Shown: positions 34,706-42,214, counted from the stretch's first letter. The stretch: 64,000 bases of DNA from Raineya sp. (GCA_025454915.1 JALONN010000009.1:186001-250000), one strand, 5' to 3'. Program-made: numbers and translations. The notes: generated by a model from the sequence alone, not told the origin.

Positions 34706-35851
34706 TTAACATTTAAAAATTACATAATAGCCATACACTGGAAAAGATTTTCCTTCAACTCTTTTGGAGCATCTTTTAAATCCAAGTGTTTGTAATGCCT
34801 TGCCTAAATTATTACTATTGATTTTTAGACTACTTAGCTGGCTAAGTTTTTCTTGTATCTCCGAACCTGTTACAAAATCCCCTACAAAATCATTATCAGT
34901 TTGTTCACAATATTTATTTACTAATTCCATCTCTGATGTAATTTTTGTAAACTTGGTATTTCTTAGCTCGTTTTCTGTGATGTCGTCTTGTGTAAGATTT
35001 CCACTTTCTCCTGCTAAAAACAGTTTGTATGCCTGCCCCCAAATATTATTGATGTTCACTTTTTGGGAATAGTCAAAATTTATCTTTTTAATGCTAAAGG
35101 CTACCCATCTTACAGAACCTGTGGGGTCGTTTAGAAAATCCTCATTGTTGGTTGATGCAAAGAAATTAGAAACCCTCTTTGCGTTGGTGGCTTTGGGTTC
35201 GTAAGGCAACCTTACTTTTATCATATCCTTAGAGAAATATGTTTTGAGTGTATTCAGGTCGCTTTTTTCTATGGCTGATAATTCATCAAGATTGATAATA
35301 AAATTTGAACTCAAAGCTATCAATCCATCTTTATCAAAACTCATTTCTTCTGTATAATATGGCTTTAAATCTTCGGGGCAAAGGAATTTTATAAAACGGG
35401 TTTTACCTATATTTTGGCTGGGGCTTACTAATACAAAACATTGTTTATTGAAATGATACCCTAAAGCACACGCTACACAACGAATAAACATTTTACGAAA
35501 AGCATTGTAAAACTGTGGATGCTCGTCTTTATTCTCTAATGTGATAAAATTGCTAAATTCTGCTATATAATCCTTTTCTTCATCTTCTAACTTCAAATTC
35601 TCAAAGTATGCTAAGAATGGGTTATAATCAGTTATAAAGTTACTTCTAAAGAGTGCTTTTAGTTTATTTTCAGAAATTCTGATAGATGCCTTTTCAAGTT
35701 CAATAAATATATCACTTAAATTAGCTGGTTTCCATTCTTCTACCTCATCACTTGTTTTTCTATATTCTATTTCAAAACTTATTGTATTGCGTCTAAATTT
35801 ATAGTGATTATTCAAATAATTCTCTGTTAAACTGAATATATCATTTTTCAT
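34706..35851 (-). CDS. VirE/D5-type replication helicase (C-terminal part of a split primase-helicase)
   Basis: 381 aa from ATG 35851 (the track uses an upstream TTG). The Walker A-like loop is SPSQNIGKTRFIKF, the Walker B-like region is FIINLDELSA, and a sensor motif FFASTNNEDFLNDPTGSVRWV follows. These match virulence-associated E / D5-like superfamily 3 helicases. Its ATG overlaps the preceding stop. It unwinds the element's origin together with the upstream primase parts. Confidence 0.85.
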   Translation of the reverse strand: MKNDIFSLTENYLNNHYKFRRNTISFEIEYRKTSDEVEEWKPANLSDIFIELEKASIRISENKLKALFRSNFITDYNPFLAYFENLKLEDEEKDYIAEFSNFITLENKDEHPQFYNAFRKMFIRCVACALGYHFNKQCFVLVSPSQNIGKTRFIKFLCPEDLKPYYTEEMSFDKDGLIALSSNFIINLDELSAIEKSDLNTLKTYFSKDMIKVRLPYEPKATNAKRVSNFFASTNNEDFLNDPTGSVRWVAFSIKKINFDYSQKVNINNIWGQAYKLFLAGESGNLTQDDITENELRNTKFTKITSEMELVNKYCEQTDNDFVGDFVTGSEIQEKLSQLSSLKINSNNLGKALQTLGFKRCSKRVEGKSFPVYGYYVIFKC

Positions 35852-36117
35852 TTCCAAGTGTATTTAGAATGTTCGTGTATGTTTTGATAAGCCGAATTTG
35901 TAGAAGCTACAATCTCTTTTTCTGTGTAGGTTTGTTGTTGGAACATTTCCAAAGCATATTGCAAAAAATCATCTCTTGGAACTCCATATCTATTGCAGGC
36001 ACAAGCCAAATAAAATACAAACTCATTTCTATTGCCTTCTAAGAAATGCTTACCTTTCTTAATTTGGAGGGCTTTTAGTAAACCCTCAAATATTTGTTTT
36101 GACTTTAGAGATTCCAT
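35848..36117 (-). CDS. Linker subunit of the split primase-helicase
   Basis: 89 aa from ATG 36117 (MESLKSKQIF). Helical, with RNEFVFYLACACNRYGVPRDDFLQYALEMF, which resembles the primase C-terminal helical domain that usually links primase and helicase in one polypeptide. It overlaps the upstream gene by 13 bp and the helicase by 4 bp. Confidence 0.7.
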   Translation of the reverse strand: MESLKSKQIFEGLLKALQIKKGKHFLEGNRNEFVFYLACACNRYGVPRDDFLQYALEMFQQQTYTEKEIVASTNSAYQNIHEHSKYTWK

Positions 36118-36686
36118 GCTTGAGAATGAGGATTTATATGTAAACAAGTATCATAACTTACAAAGCAAGGCATACTTAATGCTCTAACTTTGGGGTCTGC
36201 TGTAAGATGGTATCTACCCCAAAAATAGCCCCTTAGCTCTCTAAAATTCTTTTCTTGGTCGTTTGGGTTGGCTTCTACTTTGCAAATGGCTTTTAGCCCT
36301 GTTCCTGATGGCGAAACAAACAAGGCAAAAATCATATCATCTTGAGAAAGTTCATAAAACATAGTATCAAAATAATCCCTCATTTGCTGGTCTGCTGGTG
36401 GAACATCTGCAGGCAAAGTTTTTGGAATAACTTTATCAAAGTCTATTTGTATAAGCCCTGAATGCTTTACTAATCCTATATCTTTTCTAACATCAAACAC
36501 TCCTGATGCTGTAAAGTATGGTAGATTCTTTTTTATTTCGTCTTTCTTGTCGGCTGGGGCTTTTCTCAATAGTTCTATGAGTTCTTTCCATTTGCCGTTT
36601 TTAATCTGCTTTAGAACATCTAAGATGGAACAGTTAAAGCTGGGCTTTACCTGTGTAATTCCTTGTTTAAAATAACTTACTTCCAT
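36105..36686 (-). CDS. BT4734/VirE N-terminal-like primase domain protein
   Basis: 193 aa. The stretch HSGLIQIDFDKVIP carries metal-site Asp residues, and FALFVSPSGTGLKAICKV plus DPKVRALSMPCFVSYD are typical of the BT4734-like N-terminal domain of Bacteroidota mobile-element primases. First gene of the three-part replication operon. Primer synthesis is inferred from the family. Confidence 0.8.
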   Translation of the reverse strand: MEVSYFKQGITQVKPSFNCSILDVLKQIKNGKWKELIELLRKAPADKKDEIKKNLPYFTASGVFDVRKDIGLVKHSGLIQIDFDKVIPKTLPADVPPADQQMRDYFDTMFYELSQDDMIFALFVSPSGTGLKAICKVEANPNDQEKNFRELRGYFWGRYHLTADPKVRALSMPCFVSYDTCLHINPHSQAWNL

Positions 36687-36782
36687 AATTTTATTTTTTT
36701 AGACAAAAAATAACCTGTAAGCCTTTTTAAGGGCTTATTTGAGTAATACAGTAAAATTTAGATTTTTATAGGTGGGTGGTGA

Positions 36783-37202
36783 TTATAGCTTATTTTCTAT
36801 TCCTTCTAATACTTTTCTTATTTTAGATAACTGTGTAGCTGTTTCTACTGTCAAATCATTTAAAATTTGGTTTCTCTGTATAGAAAGGGCTAATAATACC
36901 TTTGTTTCTTGGGTTTTAGGAAAGTCTTGTAATAATTTAAGATAATCATCTAAACTTTCTAAAAAGATTGTATCATTGGCTAAACTTTCATCTGAAAGTG
37001 TTTCTTTGGCTAATTCCACAAAACTAACAATATCCCTTTTCCTTCTGAATGCTCTAACTTCGCAAAAAAGCTCTTCTATGATGTAGTTATAAACCTTGTC
37101 GCTATGGTAGTTATCGTTAAAATTTGGCTTTACATTCTCATCAAAGTCTTCAAAACTTAATCCATACACTTCTAAAAGTGTTTTTATAGTTTCTGTTTTC
37201 AT
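36783..37202 (-). CDS. Hypothetical helical protein
   Basis: 139 aa, all-helical and acidic, no motif recognised. It precedes the replication operon, separated by about 95 bp that hold a weak TAAGCC/GGCTTA hairpin. Probably an early gene. Confidence 0.6.
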   Translation of the reverse strand: MKTETIKTLLEVYGLSFEDFDENVKPNFNDNYHSDKVYNYIIEELFCEVRAFRRKRDIVSFVELAKETLSDESLANDTIFLESLDDYLKLLQDFPKTQETKVLLALSIQRNQILNDLTVETATQLSKIRKVLEGIENKL

Positions 37203-37231
37203 TGGAGTAAATATTTAAAATTTAGAAGTTT

Positions 37232-37257
37232 TAGCCCTCATAAAAGAGGGCTAATAG
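37232..37257 (-). terminator. Terminator after the 131-aa gene
   Basis: TAGCCCTC and GAGGGCTA with a TTTTA loop, directly after the stop of the 131-aa gene on the minus strand. Confidence 0.6.
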
Positions 37258-37653
37258 TTATTTAGTAGCTTTTTTGCCTTTGGCTGTGATTTTACCGTCT
37301 GTTGCTACTGGGAGCTTTTCCTCTTTAGTTTCTGTAACAGTCAAATCTGCGGGGTCGGTGGTTGGTACTGTCAAATCCACTTTGTCTGCTATCTTTGTTT
37401 CCTGCTGAAAACCCTGCTTGAGTAATTCAGCAAGTTCTGCCGTTCCAGTTGTTAATTTTCCTAATGCCTGTATATTTTGGTGCATTTCATAGATTCGCAC
37501 CTCTTTCTCTAACTCTTCGGCTTGCTCCTCTGATAAAGGCTTCACTTTACCTGAAACAAAATGAATAGCTTTGATAGAACCTTCTCCATTTTGTTCTAAT
37601 TGCTCAATGTTATTTACATTGATGCGTCCTAAACTTTGGGTTTTTAAAAACAT
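37258..37653 (-). CDS. Hypothetical early protein with low-complexity tail
   Basis: 131 aa. The N-terminal half is ordered (SLGRINVNNIEQLEQNGEGSIKAIHF), the middle is helical, and the end is Thr/Asp/Lys-rich (GKITAKGKKATK). Unrecognised. The own terminator suggests strong, separate expression. Confidence 0.6.
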   Translation of the reverse strand: MFLKTQSLGRINVNNIEQLEQNGEGSIKAIHFVSGKVKPLSEEQAEELEKEVRIYEMHQNIQALGKLTTGTAELAELLKQGFQQETKIADKVDLTVPTTDPADLTVTETKEEKLPVATDGKITAKGKKATK

Positions 37654-37689
37654 ATATAATTTGGGTTTAAGGTGGCTATTTTTTAAATT

Positions 37690-37782
37690 AGCAATACAGA
37701 AAAGCCAAAATTATATACTCGCTAAAATATTGGGGCTTTTTCCCTCTCGGCTTGTCCTCCAGTCGTTAAGTGGAGGTTTTTT
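37690..37782 (+). ncRNA. Structured intergenic segment, possible small RNA with two terminators
   Basis: AAAAGCC...GGGGCTTTTT (about 37698-37742) and CCTCCA-TGGAGG-TTTTTT (37756-37782) are plus-strand hairpins with T-runs, yet no plus-strand ORF precedes them. A short plus-strand transcript antisense-adjacent to the 131-aa gene leader is possible. Confidence 0.35.
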
Positions 37783-37804
37783 AACAATCAAACTTTTTTA
37801 AACT

Positions 37805-37960
37805 ATGGAAAACTCCATCGTAAAAGTATCTGATAAAGCTGATTTAACTTTCACAACTCCTTTTGGAAAAGTGGAACTAAACGGCGAAACTGCAAACTTT
37901 GCCGTATTTTGCGGTTTTTTAGTTTGCTTGGCATACTTTACAGCTAAAGCTGTAAAATAA
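37805..37960 (+). CDS. Small C-terminally anchored protein (51 aa), absent from the ORF track
   Basis: ATG 37805 gives MENSIVKVSDKADLTFTTPFG followed by a TM (FAVFCGFLVCLAYFTA) and TAA at 37958. It is the only plus-strand gene in this stretch and is bracketed by terminators on both sides. The coding role is plausible, not proven. Confidence 0.55.
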   Translation: MENSIVKVSDKADLTFTTPFGKVELNGETANFAVFCGFLVCLAYFTAKAVK

Positions 37961-37964
37961 ACCA

Positions 37965-37990
37965 GAGCCTCCGAAAGGGGGCTTTTCTGT
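37965..37990 (+). terminator. Terminator after the 51-aa ORF
   Basis: AGAGCC and GGGCTTTTCT enclose a TCCGAAAGG loop directly after the stop. Confidence 0.6.
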
Positions 37991-38068
37991 TTGCTAAAAT
38001 CTTCAAAGAACGTTTACCCCAAATTTTGGGGATTGTGGGGCTTTTGCCCTATTTCAAGGGTTTCTTTT

Positions 38069-38296
38069 TTATTTAAAAAATTCTTTAAGCTCCTTATAGA
38101 TGAAATTGCCAAACAATGGTATTATCATCATCTTAATACAAACCAATAGTAAGATTATTACATCTTGGTTATTTATGCTTTCATTTATAAGACATTGAAC
38201 AATATAAATGCTTATAGCAAAAGGCATTACTATATTGGCTATTAACCAAACGAAGTAAAAAAAGTAAAACAAGACTGCTATATTTTCTTTTTTCAT
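38069..38296 (-). CDS. Small membrane protein, two TM helices
   Basis: 75 aa: VLFYFFYFVWLIANIVMPFAI and DVIILLLVCIKMMIIPLFGNFIY. It is followed on its 3' side by CCCTATTTCAAGGG, a word that recurs after the neighbouring small TM ORF, so the two genes look like duplicated cassettes. Unrecognised. Confidence 0.6.
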   Translation of the reverse strand: MKKENIAVLFYFFYFVWLIANIVMPFAISIYIVQCLINESINNQDVIILLLVCIKMMIIPLFGNFIYKELKEFFK

Positions 38297-38551
38297 AAGA
38301 TTTAAGATTTTTTCATTGTTTTTAAATTGAACTCTTTAGCCCTTTTTATCTTTTATCCCTATTTCAAGGGTTTCTTTTCAGTTTTTTCTTTTTTTTCTTT
38401 CAAAATCAACCTTTCAAGCCAAAGAATATATCTTACAGAAATAAAGAACATAGGAGGTACTACAAGTATTAAACCTATTACAAGCAATATATTTTTTAAT
38501 GTTTCCATAAGATTCAAGACTTATTTCATTGTTTTTAAATTCAACTCTTTA
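38296..38551. repeat. Pair of about 44-bp imperfect direct repeats flanking a small TM ORF
   Basis: ATAAGATT-AAGA-TT--TTCATTGTTTTTAAATT-AACTCTTTAG occurs at 38296-38338 and 38508-38551. A second pair (CCCTATTTCAAGGGTTTCTTTT) occurs at 38048 and 38357. This indicates duplication of a gene-sized unit. Confidence 0.7.
38359..38508 (-). CDS. Small TM protein (49 aa), absent from the ORF track
   Basis: ATG 38508 gives METLKNILLVIGLILVVPPM, a TM helix, then a basic amphipathic end (LERLILKEKKEKTEKK). The stop lies in the CCCTATTTCAAGGG repeat. It sits between two other small same-strand genes. Confidence 0.6.
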   Translation of the reverse strand: METLKNILLVIGLILVVPPMFFISVRYILWLERLILKEKKEKTEKKPLK

Positions 38552-38763
38552 GGTTTTTCTACACTTTTATTATTCAAAATATAAAATAGCTTCATAGTAT
38601 CACCACCTGTAAAAAAGTTTGCTAACTCTTGCATTTTTTTTATACTCAAGTCTTCAACATCCTTTTTCTTGAAATTATGCCAATTCTGTCTTAGAAAACT
38701 TTTTTTGAAGTTCTCTACTTGCCGAACTGTAAAATTTTCGTTTAAAAATGATTCTACTTTCAT
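38521..38763 (-). CDS. Hypothetical early protein divergent from the repressor
   Basis: 80 aa from ATG 38763 (MKVESFLNENFTVRQVENFKK). The track start at 38793 falls inside operator TTTGACATTTGTCAAA, so the internal Met is preferred. Helical, basic in the middle. Being the first gene under the divergent repressor-controlled promoter it may be an early regulator (Cro-like in position only). Confidence 0.6.
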   Translation of the reverse strand: MKVESFLNENFTVRQVENFKKSFLRQNWHNFKKKDVEDLSIKKMQELANFFTGGDTMKLFYILNNKSVEKPKELNLKTMK

Positions 38764-38785
38764 ACTGACGAGTTGTATAAATTTC

Positions 38786-38834
38786 TTTGACATTTGTCAA
38801 AATTGGTATTACATTTGTCAATAATATATTGACA
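38786..38834. promoter_or_regulatory. Operator region of the element 1 repressor
   Basis: TTTGACA-TT-TGTCAAA (38786-38801) and TGTCAATA-ATA-TATTGACA (38816-38834) are palindromes between the divergent early gene and repressor gene. A further half-site TTGACAAA lies at 38874. Confidence 0.75.
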
Positions 38835-38893
38835 TTACAAAGATGTAAAGTAAAATTTTACAAAGCAATATTTTGACAAAAAATATTTTACAA

Positions 38894-39568
38894 ATGTATT
38901 TAGATAAAATAGAAATACTTAGAAATAAGGCTAATGTAAGTAAAGAAAAAATTTACACAGCTTTAGATATTACAAGACAACGTTATAATCAAAAAGAAAA
39001 TCAGAATAATTTTACCTTAAAGGATTTAGAGATAATAGCTAATCTTTTCCAAGTTCCGATAACTTATTTTTTTGAAAGTTCCACAGAGAAACAAAATGAG
39101 ATGAGTAGCAATGTAGAGTGGGTAGATGAGAGTAAGATAAAAAAAATAAAAGTTCCTGTATTGCCCGTTGAGGCGTTTGCGTCATTTTTGGAGAGTGTAG
39201 ATAGTGGCAAACTATTGCAAGAGGTAGAAATGGAATTTGACACCATAGAGAAAATTCCACACATTAAATATGATAAACTTACAGCTATTGCCAAAATTTC
39301 GGGCAATAGCATGTATCCACATTATAAAAGTGGTGCAAAAGTTTTGTGTACTTTCATTACAGACGGTAATTGGGAGTTTACAAGGGGTGCTTGTGTAATC
39401 AGTCTAAAAAATGGAATGGTGCTATTTAAAAGAGTAAAAGCAGGACTTGTAAAAAATAGTTTACATCTTATATCTGATAACGAACTTGGTGGAGAAATGG
39501 AAATACAAATAGCAGATATTTTGGCTATGTGGCGTGCCGAATACAAGACCTATGAACCAGCAGAATAA
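38894..39568 (+). CDS. Phage-type repressor: XRE HTH plus S24/LexA-like peptidase
   Basis: 224 aa from ATG 38894 (the track uses a TTG). The HTH is near residues 10-55 (SKEKIYTALDITRQRYNQKENQ). The S24 domain carries the catalytic Ser in ISGNSMYPHYKSG and the Lys in NGMVLFKRV. It should keep the element silent by binding the nearby palindromes and be inactivated by RecA-stimulated self-cleavage on DNA damage. A typical lysogeny switch. Confidence 0.9.
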   Translation: MYLDKIEILRNKANVSKEKIYTALDITRQRYNQKENQNNFTLKDLEIIANLFQVPITYFFESSTEKQNEMSSNVEWVDESKIKKIKVPVLPVEAFASFLESVDSGKLLQEVEMEFDTIEKIPHIKYDKLTAIAKISGNSMYPHYKSGAKVLCTFITDGNWEFTRGACVISLKNGMVLFKRVKAGLVKNSLHLISDNELGGEMEIQIADILAMWRAEYKTYEPAE

Positions 39569-39592
39569 TAAACCTATAAACTTTTCAATTTT

Positions 39593-40003
39593 ATGAAAAA
39601 AACATCAGCTTTCACACTTTTTTTAATGATTTTGTCAATTCTTGCTTTTGGACAAAACATAAATTACAAAACATTAAAAACAACTGAAAAATATAGTTTT
39701 TTCAGTAAAGATGGAAGGGGAGTAGAGTTTTATGCAGAGTTCTATGTACATAAAAAAGATTTATTTGGAAAGACAAAAGTAGTAGGATATTTATCATTTA
39801 CAGACCAAAACGGACAAAATAAAACACTAACATTTACGAGAAAAAAACAATTTGGAAATTATACAAACGCTTTTGGTAGCTATACATTTGATGACATAAA
39901 TGGATATTTTTCACTGACAGGAAACGGAAAAGGGAGAGGAGGCAAAACATTACAAATTTTTGAAGGTGGTGAGGAAACATATTTAGGAGAAACAAGATAT
40001 TGA
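39593..40003 (+). CDS. Exported protein of unknown function next to the repressor
   Basis: 136 aa with a signal peptide (FTLFLMILSILAFGQ) and a beta-rich mature part (YAEFYVHKKDLFGKTKVVGYLSF). It follows the repressor by 24 bp and is probably expressed in the lysogen, so it is a candidate lysogenic-conversion or exclusion factor. Unrecognised. Confidence 0.65.
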   Translation: MKKTSAFTLFLMILSILAFGQNINYKTLKTTEKYSFFSKDGRGVEFYAEFYVHKKDLFGKTKVVGYLSFTDQNGQNKTLTFTRKKQFGNYTNAFGSYTFDDINGYFSLTGNGKGRGGKTLQIFEGGEETYLGETRY

Positions 40004-40050
40004 TAACTTGCCATCAATAGTGTTCAAAAAAGTATATGAAGAAAAATTTT

Positions 40051-40106
40051 GCGTCAGTTTTGCGTCAGTAATACCCAAAAAATACTAAAAAATATTACTC
40101 GTCAGT
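40051..40106 (+). repeat. Integrase arm-type sites, right end of element 1
   Basis: GCGTCAGT at 40051 and 40062 and TTACTCGTCAGT ending at 40106 repeat the words seen at the left end (22658-22679). Confidence 0.6.
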
Positions 40107-40160
40107 GAGTAAAAAGTGTAAATAAATGAAAATTAAAGGCTTATATTGTAGAATTGATAT

Positions 40161-40175
40161 TCCCGTCCATTCCGC
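40161..40175 (+). repeat. Middle att site, junction of elements 1 and 2
   Basis: TCCCGTCCATTCCGC, identical to the tRNA-Asp 3' end. It serves as attR of element 1 and attL of element 2. Confidence 0.88.
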
Positions 40176-40195
40176 AACTAAATGTAATTATAGTA

Positions 40196-40232
40196 AAAAA
40201 AGGGTACTAAATAAAAATAGTACCCTTTTTCT
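40196..40232. terminator. Terminator at the left end of element 2
   Basis: AAAGGGTACTA and TAGTACCCTTT with T-run, 20 bp inside the att copy. It parallels the terminators after the other two att copies. Confidence 0.85.
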
Positions 40233-40252
40233 TTTCTCTCTTTGGGTTACTT

Positions 40253-40264
40253 ATTCGGTTGCCC
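40253..40264 (+). repeat. Arm-like site ATTCGGTTGCCC, left end of element 2
   Basis: The identical 12-mer occurs at 54875-54886 near the other end, and a variant (ATTTCGATTGCCC) lies inverted at 54800-54812. Confidence 0.5.
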
Positions 40265-40349
40265 CTTCAATTTCTCTCGGTGTCCCTCTTGGTAAAGTTG
40301 CATGAAAAATGCTTGGTATTTTCTCTTTTTATGGTAGAAACTCAAAAAT

Positions 40350-41525
40350 ATGAAAATCCTTTTTTGGATTCGCAAGGCGAAAAAAAACAAGGTCAATACA
40401 TCTCCTTTGTATTGTCGTATCACAGTTGAGGGCGTACGCTCTCCTGATTTTAGTACATCTGTTAGGGTAAATCCTACGGAATGGAACGCAAAGGCTCAAA
40501 AAATAGATGGTAATTCGGATTCTGTGAAAATTAGAAACTCTAAATTATCTACTATTAAAAATCGTCTGGACTTAATCTATTTGGATTTAGAAACTAAACA
40601 AGTCCATTTTTCTGCAAGAACTATCTATGATATTTACTTTGGAAAAAAGAAAGATATTAGTTTCTCGGAGGCAATAGAAATGTATCAGAATTACAAAACA
40701 AAAACAGTAAAAAAGGAATCTACCAAAGATAAAATAAAATCCCTACTCAAAAATATTTCTTCTTATTCCTCTAAAAATGGTTTATCCTCTAAAATAATTC
40801 ATGAAATTTCTCCGAGTGATATTGAAAATATGCTTTTCTATTTCTCCCAACAACTCAATAATAAAGGTAAAAAATGGAGTAATGACCATATAGCAAAACA
40901 TTTAGGGCATATCAAAGGAGTTTTTAAATACTGTATAAAGTTTGGTTATATGAGTTCTACCAATAGAATAGATTTTGTAGAATGGCATAAAGATAAGCCC
41001 AAAGACTTAATTTATTTAACATCTGAAGAACTGGCAAGATTAGAAAATTTTGAAAGTGTAGAACGTCTGGAACGTATCAAAGATGTATTTTTATTTGCTT
41101 GCTATACTGGTTTGAGTTATTCAGATTTAAAAAAACTTTCTGATGATGACTTCTTTACTGGTATAGATGGTAGAAAATGGCTTTCTATTTCAAGACAAAA
41201 AACTGAAAATCCTGTAAAATTACCTCTCATACAAAGGGCTGTAAATATTATTGATAAATACGGAGGCTTGGGAAAACTTCCAATACTGACAAATCAAAAA
41301 TATAATGCCTACCTCAAAGAAATTGACACAATTTGTAAAATAAACAAAGAACTTACTACCCACGTAGCAAGGAAAACCTTTTGTGTAATGGCTTTGAATG
41401 TGTGGGATGTTCCAATAGAAACAGTTTCGGCAATGGCTGGACATAAGAAAATACAAACTACACAAAAATATTACCTTACAGTTTTAGAAAAGAAAATCAG
41501 TAGGGATATGCAAAAAGTTTTGTAG
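40350..41525 (+). CDS. Tyrosine recombinase, IntDOT-like, of element 2
   Basis: 391 aa with the Bacteroidota arm-binding N-terminus (KMKNKVNTSPLYCRITVEGVRS-like) and a SAM-like core domain. The catalytic part contains ACYTGLSYSDLKKL, HVARKTFCVMAL, MAGHKKIQTTQKYYL. Box I carries Ser in place of the usual Arg (TGLSYSDL), as known for IntDOT of CTnDOT, where another Arg compensates. It shares its target with the unrelated-looking integrase of element 1. Confidence 0.9.
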   Translation: MKILFWIRKAKKNKVNTSPLYCRITVEGVRSPDFSTSVRVNPTEWNAKAQKIDGNSDSVKIRNSKLSTIKNRLDLIYLDLETKQVHFSARTIYDIYFGKKKDISFSEAIEMYQNYKTKTVKKESTKDKIKSLLKNISSYSSKNGLSSKIIHEISPSDIENMLFYFSQQLNNKGKKWSNDHIAKHLGHIKGVFKYCIKFGYMSSTNRIDFVEWHKDKPKDLIYLTSEELARLENFESVERLERIKDVFLFACYTGLSYSDLKKLSDDDFFTGIDGRKWLSISRQKTENPVKLPLIQRAVNIIDKYGGLGKLPILTNQKYNAYLKEIDTICKINKELTTHVARKTFCVMALNVWDVPIETVSAMAGHKKIQTTQKYYLTVLEKKISRDMQKVL

Positions 41526-41531
41526 TTAGTT

Positions 41532-41566
41532 GGTAGGGGTGAAGGCTGTAAAGCCTGCCCCCTACC
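41532..41566. repeat. 35-bp hairpin repeat, copy 1
   Basis: GGTAGGGG and CCCCTACC enclose an inner AGGCT/AGCCT stem. It is identical over 35 bp to 44567-44601. It lies 6 bp after the integrase stop and may terminate it. Confidence 0.8.
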
Positions 41567-41575
41567 TTTTTCAAA

Positions 41576-41693
41576 GTGATACCAAAAACAGCCTTGGAGC
41601 TGCTGCCCCTGGTTCAATTTTGGTATCACTTTTTATAGAAATCGGAGGTGATCATTCACCTGCAGATGAAAAAAATCTTGCTTTTTGGTATCA
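41576..41693 (+). repeat. GGTATCA structured repeat, unit A
   Basis: GTGATACCAAAA and TTTTGGTATCAC form a 12-bp stem around a GC-richer loop. A GGTGA/TCACC hairpin and a terminal TTTTTGGTATCA follow. Units B (43446) and C (49765, inverted) are close homologues. The unit ends inside the stop codon of the lipoprotein gene. Confidence 0.8.
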
Positions 41694-42164
41694 GATATTT
41701 ACATCTCTTGCAAAAACATCTTTAAAGCCTATATTTTCCCAAACATACGTATTTGTTCTGTAAACATAGGATTGTACTATGATTCTGGCAGGGTAATCAA
41801 AACCTTTTCCACGATAAGAAATAGTATTATAAAGGCTAAATGTAGTACCTAAAGTATTTATTTGTGTTTCGTACCATTGGGAAGGACTTTGAAAAGTATT
41901 GTTTAGATAATTATATTCATGAACTCTGAAACGGATTTTTTTTATATGTCCTTCGGTGTTCTCCTGTCCATTATCTGTTTTAAACTGCCAAATATATACC
42001 TGAAATTCAGTTTCTCTGTCTAAAACTCTACTGAATGGATAAGATGATAAATTTAGATAATTTAAACGCCTTGCGTTTTCTTCTTTTTCTGGTGGCTCTA
42101 TGGGCTTTTGATTACAGCCAAATACAAGTGATAAGCTAACCAAAATAAAAACTAATTTTTTCAT
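41691..42164 (-). CDS. Lipoprotein of unknown function
   Basis: 157 aa with lipobox LVFGC at Cys17 and a beta-rich mature part (LDRETEFQVYIWQFKTDNGQ). Its stop codon is made by the GGTATCA end of unit A. A palindrome (42215-42232) sits about 50 bp upstream of the start. Unrecognised cargo of element 2. Confidence 0.7.
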   Translation of the reverse strand: MKKLVFILVSLSLVFGCNQKPIEPPEKEENARRLNYLNLSSYPFSRVLDRETEFQVYIWQFKTDNGQENTEGHIKKIRFRVHEYNYLNNTFQSPSQWYETQINTLGTTFSLYNTISYRGKGFDYPARIIVQSYVYRTNTYVWENIGFKDVFARDVNI

Positions 42165-42214
42165 ACTACATTTTGTGTTTGATGGAATACAAAAATTTTA
42201 GAATTTATTTTAAT

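Larger units (their letters stand above)
22605..40175. mobile_element. Integrative element 1, candidate unusual provirus in tRNA-Asp
   Basis: Bounded by att copies at the tRNA end and at 40161-40175. It holds an integrase, a repressor with operators, a primase-helicase module, an iteron array, and a long minus-strand operon of TM-rich and beta-rich proteins with an endolysin. Integrase arm-type repeats (CGTCAGT) occur just inside both ends. No tail, portal, terminase or conjugation gene is recognisable, so the lifestyle (tailless phage or satellite) is inferred. Confidence 0.85.

Noticed and set aside
23979-37653. Ordinary tailed prophage
   Set aside because: No terminase, portal, major capsid of HK97 type, tape-measure or tail protein could be recognised in any reading frame.
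41530-41763. 77-aa ORF after the element 2 integrase
   Set aside because: Runs entirely through the 35-bp hairpin and repeat unit A, which are noncoding structures repeated elsewhere.
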